The notes under the pieces were generated by a model that did no database searches, was not told the origin of the DNA, and saw nothing but the letters and a program-made list of their open reading frames with translations. Made by a program: the position numbers and the translations under genes. Shown here piece after piece: positions 1-12,879 of a DNA stretch of 64,000 bases (positions are counted from its first letter, which is position 1; the number at the start of each line of letters is the position of its first letter). The DNA comes from Rhyacichthys aspro (taxonomy: Eukaryota > Chordata > Actinopteri > Gobiiformes > Rhyacichthyidae), in contig CM072148.1 of the NCBI GenBank assembly GCA_036850595.1, positions 7,243,118-7,307,117 on the forward strand. Reading direction: 5' to 3'.

Positions 1-1225
1 CCCAAATTGAGCTGCTGACTGGAATAAGGGCCAGTCAGGAAGGAGACAAGTCTTCTGCGGCGGCATTACGGCGTCCAGGTGCCGTATCCCCCCCTCGCCG
101 GTCATCACAGGTCGATAACATGCATCAGGGGTGCGCTCCCGGCCTGGTCCCTGAGATTAAATAACATCACCGACAGCACTTCCTAATCCTTCCTCCAACT
201 CAAGCTCTGGAACCAGGAGTTAAAGTCTCTAAAGGCCTAGCGTTAATGTTGTCTGAGTTAAAAACACAGGATAAAAAACTATGTTGGTAGCGACTTAGTG
301 GAAGCTGGTAATAGGTTGTGTCGTCACAAATGAAAACATCTACTTCTCTGAGAACAAACCGCTCTTTAAAAGTAGCAGTTCCTTCAATCAGATCATGTGT
401 GTTTCATTCATGTCAATCAGTAGTTAGCACCGTGAAACAGTTTACACAGAGTTTATATTCACCAGAGAAAATCAAAGTCTACAGTGCCCCACCAAAGCTC
501 ATGTTCCTTTGTTATTGGCATTTAGCCTTTGTTAAAAAGAGAAAAGGAGCTAACATTGAACCACTAAACACTAAACTTTTGTAGCTGTTAAGCTTCGTTA
601 AGCTTCGTTCTAGCTTTTCCTTATGTGAGACCAAAACAACCAGATACTAAGTTCAGCTAATGGCAGAGGGCCCTAAACTGTGAATCTTGGTTGGTCAACA
701 AAAAAAACCGTAGTATCTCTTTAAATTCAAATCTTGTTTTTCTCATTTGTTTCCATGTCTTATGTTATATTTACGCATGCAATATCATGCCACTGAGCAG
801 ATACTGTGTTTAACATTTCACTAAGAAAATGTTTATGTTGATCTGGAATATCGTAGCATTTAGAAGCAGATACAGCAGCGCTAACATTATTACTTCCCAT
901 CAGTAACCGAGAGACATCAGAATTAAAACAACACAATTATTACATTTATCTGTGTACCATCCACAAATACCCATTTTTCCATTTGAAGGAAGTATTTTCA
1001 GTTTCAGAAGAAAAAGATTTTTAAGCGCTCATCTCTGTCCAAAGCAACACCAACGGCTTCATGTTACGGCAGAAAGCCCACTCTAAAATATGCTATTTAT
1101 TCTCAACTATTTAAAATATTAAAGTGAGATAAACTTTCCAAGAGAAAAAAACTCTCTTTACATTCTTCTGAAACTGATGGAAATATTCAAAGTAAATTGT
1201 GACTTAAACAGAGGGTATACATTCA
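1..1225. other. Gene-free stretch
   Basis: No open frame here has coding character. The first 180 bases are GC-richer and repeat-free, and could be the edge of a regulatory block that begins outside the window. The remainder is ordinary AT-rich non-coding sequence in which I see no repeat or motif worth naming. Confidence 0.5.
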
Positions 1226-1230
1226 TACAT

Positions 1231-1311
1231 GATTTTATTTTATTTTTTTTATTTTTTTTTGAAGACATGATTTTTTATTTTTTTTATTTATTTATTTATT
1301 TTTTTACAATT
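1231..1311. repeat. T/A-rich low-complexity tract
   Basis: Runs of T broken by A, including several TTTA units near 1286-1302. The 60-residue open frame across it is nearly all Phe, Ile, Tyr and Leu and is a product of composition. Confidence 0.8.
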
Positions 1312-1949
1312 TTTAACATACACTTGCATCTGAAATTAAACATCTGTACCATTATGTAAACCACAAAAAATATTTTGTTGCCTATATCCAGAAGGGCATT
1401 TAGTATCTGTATGAAGGAAATATACTTGTTTTGTATGACTTTCCCACAAAACACCTGACTGGTCAAAGCCTCCCGTCAGATTAATTTTGTGTTGTGCTCA
1501 TCAGCTTTCCTAAAGAATGATAAATAAAGATTGTTTCTGGTAAAGCAAACCTACATTGAAGCCAGAAATGATGTAATGAAGCTCGCATCCATCATTTAAC
1601 AACTTAAAATGCTGAATGAAGCCTTTTTTTCGGCAGTGGACTCAATTTGAACCCAGCTGTTTTCCTTCACACACAAACACTTGAAAAAATGCTCTGTTTG
1701 CAGATGGTTAAGTCACTTTCCCGAACTGGCTCTGCAGCAAAAGTATTTCTGAGAAGAAGCTCTCATTGATCACATGGAGGAAGTAGCGGTGGCTTCCAGA
1801 CAAACTAATCATTACGAGGTCTTGAGGTCATCTCTGCATCTCGGCACTAAACACACTTTGCCTCTCCCTGCATCTCTTTCTCTGAGTTCTGAAATATCGG
1901 CTGCCACTCACAAAAACAGCCAAATAAGTACAAGTGGCGGAGATGCCAC

Positions 1950-2240
1950 TCTGTGCCAGGGGTTAGTGGGCCAATCAGATGTGTTTACCCTCTGTGTGTC
2001 CTCGGCAGAATGCGGCGGCGCTCCGATAATCCCTTTAGGGAGTTGGAATAAAAAACGCTGGCTTACTCGCTGGCATATTTGTCGCCAGAATCCACACCCT
2101 TCTCAATAAAGGACATAGGCAAATGAAAGCAATACAGGGGGATTATTGAACGTCGAGAGTTAAATGTCTTCACGGGCTCTAATTAAACGACTGCTTTAAT
2201 TAAAACGAATGTGATCTTAGAAGAATTTCAAGGTGATCTG
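1950..2240. promoter_or_regulatory. Candidate conserved cis-regulatory island
   Basis: A repeat-free island of mixed composition. Two TTTAATTAAA/CTAATTAAAC homeobox-type sites lie near 2178-2205, and GC-rich blocks (CGGCGGCG near 2012) alternate with AT cores. This resembles developmental enhancers in fish gene deserts. The call rests on appearance only; no alignment was possible. Confidence 0.35.
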
Positions 2241-4480
2241 ACGCTTTATTTACCCTTCAATAAGTTCGACCTGTCTGTAATAAATCCCCATTTCTCACAT
2301 AGAGGGAAGGCACAATGCACACAGCACACACACAGAGGACAGAGAATGAGGCCGAGTGAGAACAACACACCCAGCCTCTCCCCACCTTGTCTTTCATTAT
2401 TTATTTACTGTCTGCAGTTTTTCCATCGCACGCATATTGATGCGGAGAAAGCAGGGTGTGAGTGCGTGTCAGAATCATTTCCTGACGAGGGAGACAAGGT
2501 GGAAGTAATCAGCAGAGCGCTGATGCAATATGACAGCCCCTAGAACCGCTGGTACACAGTTAAGAGCAGGAGGGAGAAGAAAAACATCCCCCACTGAAGG
2601 AGGGAAAGAAGAGGCAAGATTTGCACAAGCGACATTTGGGCGGAAAGTAGATTTACCCAAGTTGGCAAAGTTTGTGGGAAGAAAACCGTATTTTGGAGCT
2701 GTTTTGTTTGTAGTTCACCTCTGAAAATCTCAGCTACAGTTGAAACATTTTCAGACAGTTTATTCTCTGTCAGATCTTACATTAGTGGGTCATTTTTGTA
2801 GAACATCTTAGGACTCTCACATTTTCATCTTGCCCTCAGTGGGGCTCCTTTGATCAAAAACTTAGATCAGGCTTTAGTTATTGACTTTCATCTTATTGGA
2901 GTCTGTTGTTTGTATCATTTTAACTCCAGTTTTGAGTATTAGCCACATGCAGGACCTTTGGATTTTAGTATGAATATTTAAAGTGGAGAGATGCCTGCTG
3001 CAGAGCGTCATGTCCCACCTGAAGATGGACAAAATCTGGTGTTTTTTAGCTGGCAGTCCCGGTGCGTTTGAGGACGCATGGGGGCCCTTTAACCCTGACT
3101 CTTCAGTGAGTCCTGGTGGTGAAGGAGGGAGCAGTTATGGCCGTGTTCTTTTGTTTTCTGTGTTTTTATTTTCTCTCTTTTTGTGTGCAGATTTGTGTTT
3201 GTATATGTATTTCTTCATTGTTCAAAAAAAAAGCATTGTATGATTGTTTGATTATTCTTTTGTCTTACATAAAAAGAATAAATGTGCATGAAGTGGAATG
3301 GAAACACTTTGTGACTGAACTCTGATCAAACAAACATCAGACTCACCTCATCAGCTGTTTCCAGTTTCAGAGACCAATATGTGGTAACACAGTGAGACAT
3401 ACTGTAGATAACAATACAGACAGTAAACAGTAACAGTGTGCCACTAAAGCGATATGTGGGACCTGCTTTGACCCTTGGCAGTTCTTATCCTTGTTTTTGT
3501 TTGCTTTTTGGCTGAGTTTGCTGGGTTCTCTTGACATTTGCTTCACAATACCTCTGAAATGCTAAAAAAATCGAACAAAAACCTGAATTATCTGATGTCA
3601 CGCACACAGTTTTTTAATTTCTAAGCTCTTCATTCTCATGTCTTGTTAAGCAACTACTGTATTTTGGATACTTTTACCCATCATTGAGTAATTACAACTG
3701 CTGCTTCATGCAAATTGGAAAGCTCTGTGAGTGTCCGATGGTGAGTCAGCGTAGCTCGTGTCCGACATGATCTCTGGCCTTTAATCTGCTCCGACGGTGT
3801 GAGGCGGCTATAGATTGATTCGTTTACCCTCGTTGAACCTTTCCTCTCCTCCACCGGTGTTCCACAGCTGTACGTATCCCCTCGCACATCTGTACATCTC
3901 CTACCTTTCTATCGCTCGCCTCTCCGTCTCCCACCTCACAAACACACCAAACTCATGTGCATATATTGTACAGCTTACACACACTCCATCTGCCGCTCCT
4001 GACAGCACGACGCTTCCTGCACGCGGTAATTGATGAATGTGGAAGACGTTGTGTTTAGGGTCCCTCCGTGTGCTTTTACTGGGTGAGTCCCGAACACACA
4101 TGCGTATAAACAGGCAGAGGTGCAGGCGCGCTGATTGATTGATTGGACCGCTCGGTTTCATGACGGCTGGGCGACATTTCTCCACATCATGTCAACGGCC
4201 TGGCAGCGAGAGTCTAGGAGTGATCTCTCAGGGATTAGGTAATCAAAGTGAGCAGGCGGCATCCTGGGTGGAGCTAGGAATAGTCACAACAGTCTGTAGT
4301 ATCTAAAAGTACAGGAAACTTTCTTTAACTCCAGAACTGAGATGTATAGACGTTTGAGGTAAGTATGGAATAAACCCAATCATTAACGGCATGCACGAGC
4401 CTTTTAAACCAACAAAACGACCTAAAATCTCATTCACACCGCTGCTAAAGCTAACTTAGCTAAAGTTTTCGGCCCCTCAA
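2241..4480. other. Gene-free stretch
   Basis: Short open frames occur on both strands, but none has a recognisable motif, credible splice signals or a sustained frame. The GC-richer part at 3700-4250 has non-repeat character and could include regulatory sequence. I see nothing else specific. Confidence 0.5.
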
Positions 4481-4720
4481 ATTTCTCTAAAGTTTACTGA
4501 CAAGCTGCACGGCCCCATTCTTACAAGAACAGATGCTGAAACCCATTTGTCAAAGCTCATCTGTTGCACAGGCCCTTCACTCGCCAACTTAGACATTAGC
4601 AAATTACAACGTCTACAAAACACTGAAACTTGGATATTAGCTATGACAAGAAAATGGGATTAAACTTTCCACTTGTACTGTGCATACCTACACATCTACT
4701 GACAACTTTCTACAACTTTT
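4480..4720 (+). pseudogene. LINE reverse-transcriptase C-terminal relic
   Basis: From 4556 to 4660 one frame reads a tail typical of L2/Rex1/CR1-type non-LTR reverse transcriptases. It contains the pattern L-D-I-S-K-L-Q-R-L-Q-N-T followed by I-L-A-M-T-R-K-W-D, which corresponds to the family motif [SK]LQ.[VL]QN.AAR.LT.TRK.DHI. A stop follows at 4661, and a further degraded stretch continues in the same frame in the position of the family's LHWLP motif. No catalytic YADD box or endonuclease is nearby. It is a short, old, 5'-truncated copy. The exact clade cannot be assigned by eye. Confidence 0.55.
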
Positions 4721-7500
4721 ACAAGGATGTACTGCAGCGTATCGAGTACCCTGTGTGGCGGCTTAACAAGGAAACTTAAAAAATAAATAAATTTGTTTGT
4801 AAAGTTTTTAAACCACAGCAGTTAGGCTACATTAAATTACACAAGTCACTGATTTCTCATTTGATCTTTTTGTTGTTGTTCTCATAGTTGTATGTATTAT
4901 AATATTAATGGCACCATCACTCAAGCATTTTTAACTAAAATCAATTAATACTCAGCTCAAAATACATTTAAAGTTTCCAAAAATACACTTGAAACCTTGT
5001 CCTTTCTTTAGTCACATCTAAATTAATCTGTAACAGTTGAATTTATCAAGATGCACATAAATATCACTTGTGATTTTTATGCTTTGTTGCATATGGTGTT
5101 AACACAAACCCTATTTGCTTTACATGACACTAGAATTATGTCTAAACTAAATTTACTAAAATGAAAAAAGTAAAAAACATGCAAGTCTCTCTGGCTGGAA
5201 TTGCAGTTCAAAATTCCCTTAGTCAAGCTAGCATGGCTAAATAAGATATTACTTAACTGTAAACAGCTTAGTCGGACTGGAGTTGGACACAGCTCTCTGT
5301 ACGGTTCCCACAGACAAGTGGACAACGCTTAGAGTGAGACCAAAACATTAATGTGCTCAAAATAACAACCTGCAGGAAGTGAGTTGAGTTGTGCTCAGTT
5401 GAAGTAAGCTTCCACTTGTCGTAGCACAGTGTCTGTACCCAACAATAAAGCATGTAATCACAGAGAACGTCAGCCCTTTTACACATCAGTATCTGATTGG
5501 CTTAGAACTCACCTGAATAAAGCTTTAACCACATATTATTGCACCATACTACAGACATGATGACGTACTGGCCTTCCAACTTACAAAATCAAACTGTTGT
5601 TGACTCCTGAAATGTATGTCTTTGTAAAACCACACATTTTTATCAATGATTCTTGTCTCCACAGTGACTGAAACTTTAACTGGATGTAAACATTTACTCT
5701 TTGGGTAAAGTTACAACATTTATTTTTCTATTGATCAAAGGTAAAAAACACTGCACAGTAGAACTAATAAGCAGTAAAATATAGAAACACATTTCAAGGC
5801 TTATCCTTACATTGTTTATAGTGAAGTTAAACAGTTAAATAAATCACAGATAGGAGCCCAGATGAAGCAGTTTTATTTGAGAAAGTTCAGAGAATACACT
5901 ATTGTACTGTGTCTCTTTTCAGTAATGCTTCACAAAACCAGCCATTTTTTTTTCTGAGATGCTTTCATTTATGACATTCATTGTGTCCATCTATCGAGCG
6001 GCTGTGGCCTTCAGTGACTCACCACCAACTCTAGTCTAAAGGCCAGTTTCTACTGGAGCGGTACTGTACATGTCGAGTCTAGCTAGGTTTATTTTGATGT
6101 CTGGCACATTTTCTATTCCACGAAACAGGCTCATCGTGATTCAGACTCAGTCTCAATGAATGAAAGTTCAGGCTTAAGGTTTTGTCCAACATTCGATGAA
6201 CTGGAGCACTTCAAGTTTTATATCGTTGATGTCTTGAGCTGCCTACATTAAACATTAGCAGAAGGTGTGACATGAAACGCCGAAAATAAACCCCTTCACA
6301 CAAAGATTGACTCGCTTCTTTATTCTAGTTAATGGCATCAGGCCTACAGTATGTTTTTAGCACAATTTATAGTCATTTGTTTGCTTCAGCTCACACTGAC
6401 CCACAACCGACTGGACAAAGCTAAACTCACTGGTGAACGTCGGAGATGGAGCCCTGGAGACGGGGAGGGGCCAGATGTCAGGTCCCATTGGGGTCAAACT
6501 ACGGCGGCTACATTTACCAAAGCAAACAGTGCAAAGGAGCGGAGTACTTCACCTGTCGCTCGAGATTACTCCATTATCACATCCAGCAGTCTCTAGGCGT
6601 CCCGTCCTCAACTCGCACAATTCACAATTCATACCTGGCACACAATGAAAACTTAAAATGGAGGGCTTTGACTGTTTTATGTGTCATGGATAAAAGACGA
6701 TGTAGAATGTAGTTACCTGGAAAATGGGAGTGAGTAAGCATTAGTATTAAAATTACAGCACATTTTGAAACATTTCTGTGTGTGAAGGGTGTCTCTCCCC
6801 GATTTGGATCAATCACGCTTCTCTGTTAGACTAAAAAAGACTTTGTTTCAAGGCTTAGAAACAGAAGTTCATCATAAAAAAGAACAATGTAAAAGGCCAT
6901 ATGTGTTGCAGATGAGTCAAAATAAAGATTAATTTGACGTCTGTTGTCTACATTTTCATGACAAATTGTGTTATTTTCTCACTTTCTTTATTAATGTGTT
7001 TCCAAGAACGTGCCTATATTTAAGAGTGGATATGATATATTGTCATGTGCAAAAGATCTGAGCATGTGCATAGGATGATCTGATGAGGGACAATGAAAAA
7101 AACAACAAAAATCCATACATGCAGGCGTTATGATTTTGTTTTTTAAAGGGTAAATCTATTTCCATAAATATTATAAATACAATCCCACTAAACCACTAGA
7201 TCAGGATAAACACCAGCACCAGAAAAGTTATTAATTCCAGGATTAGGTTAAACTAAAAAAAATTATATTACAGACCCTGTATCACCACCATTATTATTTG
7301 TTTTGACTACAGATATATGCCTACAGGGGGAAAAAAATCACACAAAAAATGAGCAAAGTGAGGAGTTCCTGAAAGTTTTTTTTGATTCGGAAGAGATTTA
7401 TGTGCATTTTCTTAACATAAAACATTCTTTGCGTGTGTACAAAAAGCAAAAATGCACAGAAAAGCAAAAGATCCTTGTCTTTGTGGGAACAGTGCACCAG
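4721..7500. other. Gene-free stretch
   Basis: AT-rich non-coding sequence. The only recognisable parts are the transposon-like end at 6041-6130, annotated separately, and an unremarkable GC-richer patch at 6430-6560. No host gene is seen. Confidence 0.5.
6041..6130. repeat. MITE terminal fragment of the family seen at 9363
   Basis: Begins with TTTCTACTGGAGCGGTACTG and shares this terminus with the element at 9363 (TTTCCACTGGAGCAGTACAG). A block matching CTGGCACATTTTC follows at about 6101, resembling the copy near 34600. The partner end was not found, so this is probably a truncated or rearranged copy. Confidence 0.45.
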
Positions 7501-7503
7501 TTC

Positions 7504-7610
7504 ATGAGCCTGGCCAGCTAGACCCATTCACTTTCTGTGCGAAGTGAGTCTGGAACCCATCCCATTCAAATAGATTCCCAGTCAATCCTACTCGACCAAT
7601 CGTAATAAAG
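7504..7610. repeat. Dispersed repeat copy shared with 31270
   Basis: The block GAGCCTGGCCAGCTAGACCC followed by ATTCACTTTCTG is closely matched near 31276 (AGCCTGGCCGGACAGACCC, then ATTCTCTTTC). Two independent copies mark it as an interspersed repeat, probably a non-autonomous DNA transposon. No clear inverted ends or target duplication are visible. Confidence 0.5.
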
Positions 7611-8311
7611 AGATGGTCTTTGTTTCTGTTATTGGTTGTATGTTTTTTCAACTTCCAGAAGCAGTTTATTCTGTGTTTATTGTTACTGGCCCTGAATTAT
7701 GTCTATCCGACTGCATTCACAAGTAGTCCATTTGTTCTGCCCCAAGGAAATCAAGCTCAAATTGAGAGGGACCAGACTAATGCATTGTATACAATAAAAA
7801 ATAGTAGCATCATGGAAGGAAGAAATCCTACTGCTTTTAATTATGAATTTATCTCAAAAAATGACAAAATAGTTCCTCAATAGCTGACTCAGAATGAAAA
7901 ATGTACATTGCGAAAGTCTTGTGTGCAAACTGGGAGCAGGTGATTCTTACTGTAGCCCTGCAGCTGATGACTGGAGGTGGACTTAGCTGCACTGCTCTCA
8001 CCCTGCAGCAAAACCCTAGTGCCTTGGCTCCGGCTCCAAATTACCACTGTGGTTTACCTCAGCAGCAATGAGCACAATCCAAATGGCACAAAAGACACAT
8101 CCAGGGTAAAGAGGCATCCCTGGAGAGAAGAGTGACACCAAGCAGTCGCTCTTGTGCTTCTCAGCGGCGTGATTAATAACCCCAGTGGCCCGTAATCTCT
8201 CCATCATCTATCTATGTAAATGCCCCCGGACCCGCCGCGCCAACACACTTTGACTGATGGCTGTTCCACGGCACTGGGCGCGCTCTGTGAGGCTGCAGAT
8301 GTGTTAGCAGC

Positions 8312-8313
<2 letters not shown>

Positions 8314-8372
<59 letters not shown>

Positions 8373-8386
8373 GCGTGTGCGTGTGA
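8314..8386. repeat. (TG)27 microsatellite with a variant tail
   Basis: A perfect TG dinucleotide array spans 8314-8367 (27 units), then an imperfect part with TGCGTG variants runs to about 8386. Long His/Thr frames on the opposite strand are artefacts of this array. Confidence 0.97.
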
Positions 8387-9362
8387 GTAAAGGACGAGAT
8401 GAGAAAAGCCACATGGTCCAGGACAGCATAGCCACACAGACATATACACCTTTGTTGTGATAAAGAATACACAAAAAACAGGAAGGTTTACAATCTATCT
8501 GTTTGCTTAAGATATAAATACATCATTTTCATAATATCATATTTGTGTTTATCCTCACAGCATGACAGTTTCACTAATATGATCCAATTAAATCAGACAT
8601 TTCAAAGCACTAGCCTAATCCTTATATTAATAATTGATGTTTGTATATTTCTATTAATTAAAGGCATCAAATGTTTATATTAGCAACACTTTCCATAAAT
8701 TTATTTTGGTGTGTGAAGTGATTATTTATCATTTATGACAGTATATTGACTTTATTAACAGAAATGTAGACAAGACAAACTGAGTTTAGTTTAGCTGTCC
8801 CGTGGCCGGTCTAAATGAGGGAGAGCTGTGGTTCCTGTTTTTTGGATCTCATCTAAGCCATGCTTAACCTCAGCAGTGAATAGATGTGTTATTTTGTCAA
8901 AAGTGGCACAACCCCCTGGTGGTGGGCTGGGGTATAGTTTAAAAACATTAAAACTCCATACTGATAGTCTGTCATCATGGTGCATTTACTTGAGTAGAGC
9001 TTTTGACTGATCTACCCAACACTGTTACATCCCCAGAATATGTTAAAGAATATGTTATATCCTACATATGGTTTATAAATGGTGGTGAACCTCCATCATA
9101 CAACAGTTTCTTAAGATAGATTCCCATTAGAGCGGCACAGTTCAGGTTGGATCAATACAAAACAGGTTTTATTGTGAAAAGGGTATGGTAATACTTTGAT
9201 GACCCCTCAGTTTTTGCTTCCAACAGTGTTTACAGTTACTGAAAGGTAAAGATTAACATTACAGTCTGCTTATTGTGGGACAGAGAAAAACTTGGGTAAA
9301 ATCCAAAATGGCAGTGTTTTCTACAAGGAAGCTTGTCTTGTTTGTGTGAAAAAAGAAGTGCT
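8387..9362. other. Gene-free stretch with one CTCF-like core
   Basis: AT-rich non-coding sequence. The only motif noted is a CTCF-like core at 8911-8925. No gene or named repeat is seen. Confidence 0.5.
8911..8925 (-). promoter_or_regulatory. CTCF-like core motif
   Basis: On the minus strand the sequence reads CCACCACCAGGGGGT. It contains CCACCAGGGGG, close to the vertebrate CTCF core CCASYAGRKGGC. Occupancy cannot be judged from sequence. Confidence 0.4.
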
Positions 9363-10003
9363 TGTTTCCACTGGAGCAGTACAGTACGGGTAAGTTTCCA
9401 TCACCAAACAGGGTTTCAAGGATCCCTCAAAAGTGAACCGTAACTGTACCACTTTGACGAAGCCCAAGTGGGTGGTTTGCTTTTGAAAAGGTGGAGCTAC
9501 AAACTGCAGTCAGCTGACGGTAAAATTTACTGGAGCAAAAATGAGAAGCAAAGATAAGACATGAAATGGAAAAGTCATATAGAAACACAACTTGTGTGAC
9601 GTCACTGTTTATGGAGCAGTTTATGGAGCAGAGACAACAAACAAGTGAATTTCCCCTTGGAGATTAATTAAGTGATTTTAACTTTACAGCAACGTTTATT
9701 GGCAATAGTTAGTTCTGCTGTTGAGTCAGTGTCTTAACCGAAAATAAACCAAAAACAATCTTCTTCTTCTTCAGTTTGCTGAAGCAGTATTTGTCTGTGC
9801 CTCCAGTCTCACATAACACAGCAATCTTCTTCATCTGCTTTTATCTGATTTTTATCTTATATAGAAATATAACTTGTGTGATATAACTGTATTTGTATCA
9901 GAGGCCGCTTTCCTCCATACATCACGATGGAAATGCTCTTCAGGCGGTACCTGTGCCACACTGTAACCCAACCTGTTCTGTACCACTCAGTAGAAATGTG
10001 ATT
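9363..10003. mobile_element. Degenerate MITE with imperfect inverted ends
   Basis: The left end reads TTTCCACTGGAGCAGTACAG. The reverse complement of the right end (9970-10003) reads TTTCTACTGAGTGGTACAGA, giving an imperfect inverted repeat over about 27 bases. The interior has no coding frame. A related subterminal block (TTTCCATCACCAAA) recurs at 34617, and a related end occurs at 6041. The layout suits a hAT-type non-autonomous element, but I could not see an 8-bp target duplication, so the superfamily is an inference. Confidence 0.5.
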
Positions 10004-10500
10004 TAGGTCTGGACTCTCTGCAGATGTAACACAATGTGCTCTGAATTAAGAGTCTAACATGGGAAAGTACTGACATGCTCCTCCAAGGTAAACTCTTATT
10101 TCCTGAACTGATATGAAGTAGAAGGAACAGGATGAGATTGCATCCACTTTGTTTGTGCGTCTCCTAACTGGTTGTTCGAGTGGGGGATGGTGGAGCAGAC
10201 GAGCAGAATGCGTAGTGTTTTTTAACCATCCGCTCCCACAGGCAATTTAGGGCACAAAGACAGATAACAAGAGAGTTATGAAAAGGTCAAGGAGCAACGG
10301 TTCTCTTAATGTGCGGCTGACTCCGTCTGATAACAGCAGACAAAGAGCAGACTGAATGCCGCAGAGACAATACAGCCTGCTGTGATGTATGCGCAGCTCT
10401 TTACGTATATTTTTTGTACTAATTTCAGTTTTGACGTGCAATATGTCTTCTGCACATGCAGTCACCAGGCCCACCAGGAGCCACTGTGAGCATCGAGACC
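10004..10500. other. Gene-free stretch
   Basis: Non-coding. A moderately GC-balanced, repeat-free part at 10180-10500 leads into the candidate enhancer at 10500. No gene signal is seen. Confidence 0.45.
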
Positions 10501-10700
10501 CTAACAAAGCTAATTGTGGTTTTAATGGCGAGGGTAAACCTGATGTGATTCGCTAATTATCAAGCCATCTCAATCTTGTAATTGATAATTACAGTTGACT
10601 GATTGTTGGGTAATCACAATGCAGCTGAAATGAAAACAGACACATATTGATTAGAGGCGAGATGCTGGTGAGATACCTATTTCCCGAGTGGAGCTCGGCA
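10500..10700. promoter_or_regulatory. Candidate enhancer island dense in homeobox cores
   Basis: Within 200 bases there are many TAAT/ATTA cores: CTAATTATC near 10554, GTAATTGATAATTAC near 10577-10592, GGTAATCAC near 10609 and TTGATTAG near 10646. This density in repeat-free sequence is typical of conserved developmental enhancers. It was judged by eye. Confidence 0.4.
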
Positions 10701-11194
10701 GCAATAAGATTGATACAGAGGAAGATAAACTATTATAGACTGCCAGATTCTCATAATAGACTTAATTTTGTGTTATAATTTCTTCTGTTTTCATTTCTAA
10801 ATGTACCATTATGAGGGCTCACAAATCAAAACAATAGTGAGACATGTTTTTTTATGTTGGAGCTGTGTAATAATAAATCATAAATAAATCATTAATCAGG
10901 TTGGATTTTGAGTTTGTGAAACATAAAGGCTAATGGTTACCACAGTGGTCTGTAGGAGTTCAGCTTTTTGCAGCCACACTTCATTTTTATACATTTCCTC
11001 TGTCCACTATTTCTACTGTCTATGTGTATCCTGTGTCACATGACCAGTGCTAGTCATCTAAACAAGTTTATAATAAAACAAAAACAAATACATAAGTAAA
11101 TAAAATATTTCTGCTTAACACTTGCCAGACATTAGTAAGTATTACACAGTTTGAAACTGATTTCCACATGTTACAATTATGGTGACAAAAAAGT

Positions 11195-11290
11195 ATAGGC
11201 TAATAATACACCAATCAGACATTATAACCATTGACAGGTAAAATGAATCACATTGATTACCTGGTTACCATGGTGTCCGTGGGTGGGTAA
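11195..11290. repeat. Dispersed repeat sharing a block with 24268
   Basis: The block CAATCAGACATTATAACC ATTGACAGGTA at about 11212 resembles the block at 24271 (GATCAGGCAAAACATTATGACC ACTGATA). This is a common fish interspersed-repeat signature. The copies are short and old, and I do not assign a family. Confidence 0.45.
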
Positions 11291-11879
11291 AGCAGGCAGT
11301 GAGTGGTTGAAGTCTTCTGTGCAGAAGTACTGTTTATACATCTGAGTGACTTTGATCACTGGACTAAATGATTATGGTACAATGACTGGGACTGTCCCAG
11401 GTCGGTCAGTGGTCCTTTACTGATAGTGCTGTGCTGTTAGTAAATACACCCTCCATTGTAATAAAATATCATTCAAGAAGAAATAAAAATAGCTAGTTAC
11501 ATATCATATTGTCCACACCGAGCAGCTTTATGATGATTGGCACATGATAACTTTTTCTGCTTCTCCACCTACACGTTTGGTCTAAGAATACTAAGGACAA
11601 TAAAGTAATGGCTGTTGTACCAAGTGATAATGTAATCTGGCAAGAATATGCGTCTCCAACATTGCTCAGTTTGTCCACATGTGGGAAACTGTCTCTGAGC
11701 TCCATGACGCTTTAAATGTCTATTTTCCTGATGACAAATGCAAAGAGTCTTAATTTGATGTGATGATACACTCTTGAAATGGCTTAAGTGAATCTAACTA
11801 AGTAATTGTAGTTAGTTATTGGTTATTCTCATCTGTTAATGGACGCTTTGAAGACTAACCATGAACAAACCAACGTTCC

Positions 11880-12490
11880 CTATAATCCCTGCTCTCTCCA
11901 GCTGAATACTGGGCACCCTCCGCACATCTTCTCCGAGCCCGGCCTCACACGGCTCTTCAGACGGAGACGTGTAGTTAATAATTAAGGCTGTGGCTGGAGG
12001 CACGCGGAGGCTAAACTTCCTCTAACAAGTGGCTCTCTGACAGCGCAGACATATGGCTCTGCCTTCCACGTATCCTCCTCAGCCCTCCAGACTTGTGCAT
12101 TTCACACACGTCTGCGGCGCTCCAATCCTCCGTCCTGACTGCCAAAGAACAATAAATCAAATTCCTAATGCCTGGCAACAATTGGATAATTATGAGCGGG
12201 GCTGCGTGGCTGTGGAAGGGAATTTTCTCCTTGAAATCAAGTCAAGCATTTAAAGGCTGATTTTTATCCAGCACTCACACAGCTCTAAGAAGTGGGCTAC
12301 ACTGCTTTTTATTTGGAGTTGACACGTAAAAATAGAAAAAAGAGCATTATTAGTCAGAGTCTGAAGTGATTACCAGCCGGCTATTAGCACTGGCTTCTTG
12401 CTGTTTAACATTTTAGCAGGCCAATTATTTTTTCAATGTGCCGACTGGTTAATGAGTCTCACAAAAAGACTAAACCTACAATGCTTAATA
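11880..12490. promoter_or_regulatory. Candidate conserved regulatory block
   Basis: Repeat-free sequence with alternating GC-rich and AT-core segments: GTTAATAATTAAGG near 11973, ACAATAAATC near 12150, GGATAATTATG near 12183 and GCCAATTATTTTTTC near 12421. A half RFX-like CCTGGCAAC lies near 12172. Short open frames across it lack splice sites. It resembles a cluster of conserved non-coding elements, though conservation is untested. Confidence 0.4.
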
Positions 12491-12730
12491 TTTTCTCCTG
12501 ATATTAGAATACTGCCCACTACCAGCTCAGCCCTCACATGTCCAACAGTGTCCAATCATCACGTTTGAATTTTGAAAAGTACTGTGGGTGTTACAACGTG
12601 GACACAGACAGACACTCTTTTTAGAATGAATGTGACAGATATTTTAAAGCCCCAGTCAACCTCGAGTTCACAGCTGACATTTTAAACTGCAACCAAACAA
12701 TAAAAAAACAAAGCCTTTCTCAAGAAACAC

Positions 12731-12744
12731 ACTAGAGGGTGCTG
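12731..12744 (+). promoter_or_regulatory. CTCF-like core motif, weaker
   Basis: Reads ACTAGAGGGTGCTG, a partial match to CCASYAGRKGGCRS. It lies near repeat-like sequence and may belong to a transposon. Confidence 0.25.
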
Positions 12745-12879
12745 TTTGCCCAAATGCTAACGCTCATGCTCATTTTGTTCAGTTGTTTTGTCCACTTTGT
12801 GTTGCTAATTATGACCCTCTTCCTGTTTGCGCTCATTCAGACGTCTGTGATCTGTTTGAGGTTCACATTTTTATCAAGG

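Noticed and set aside
8204..8472. Poly-His/Thr open frames
   Set aside because: Translation of the TG/CA microsatellite.
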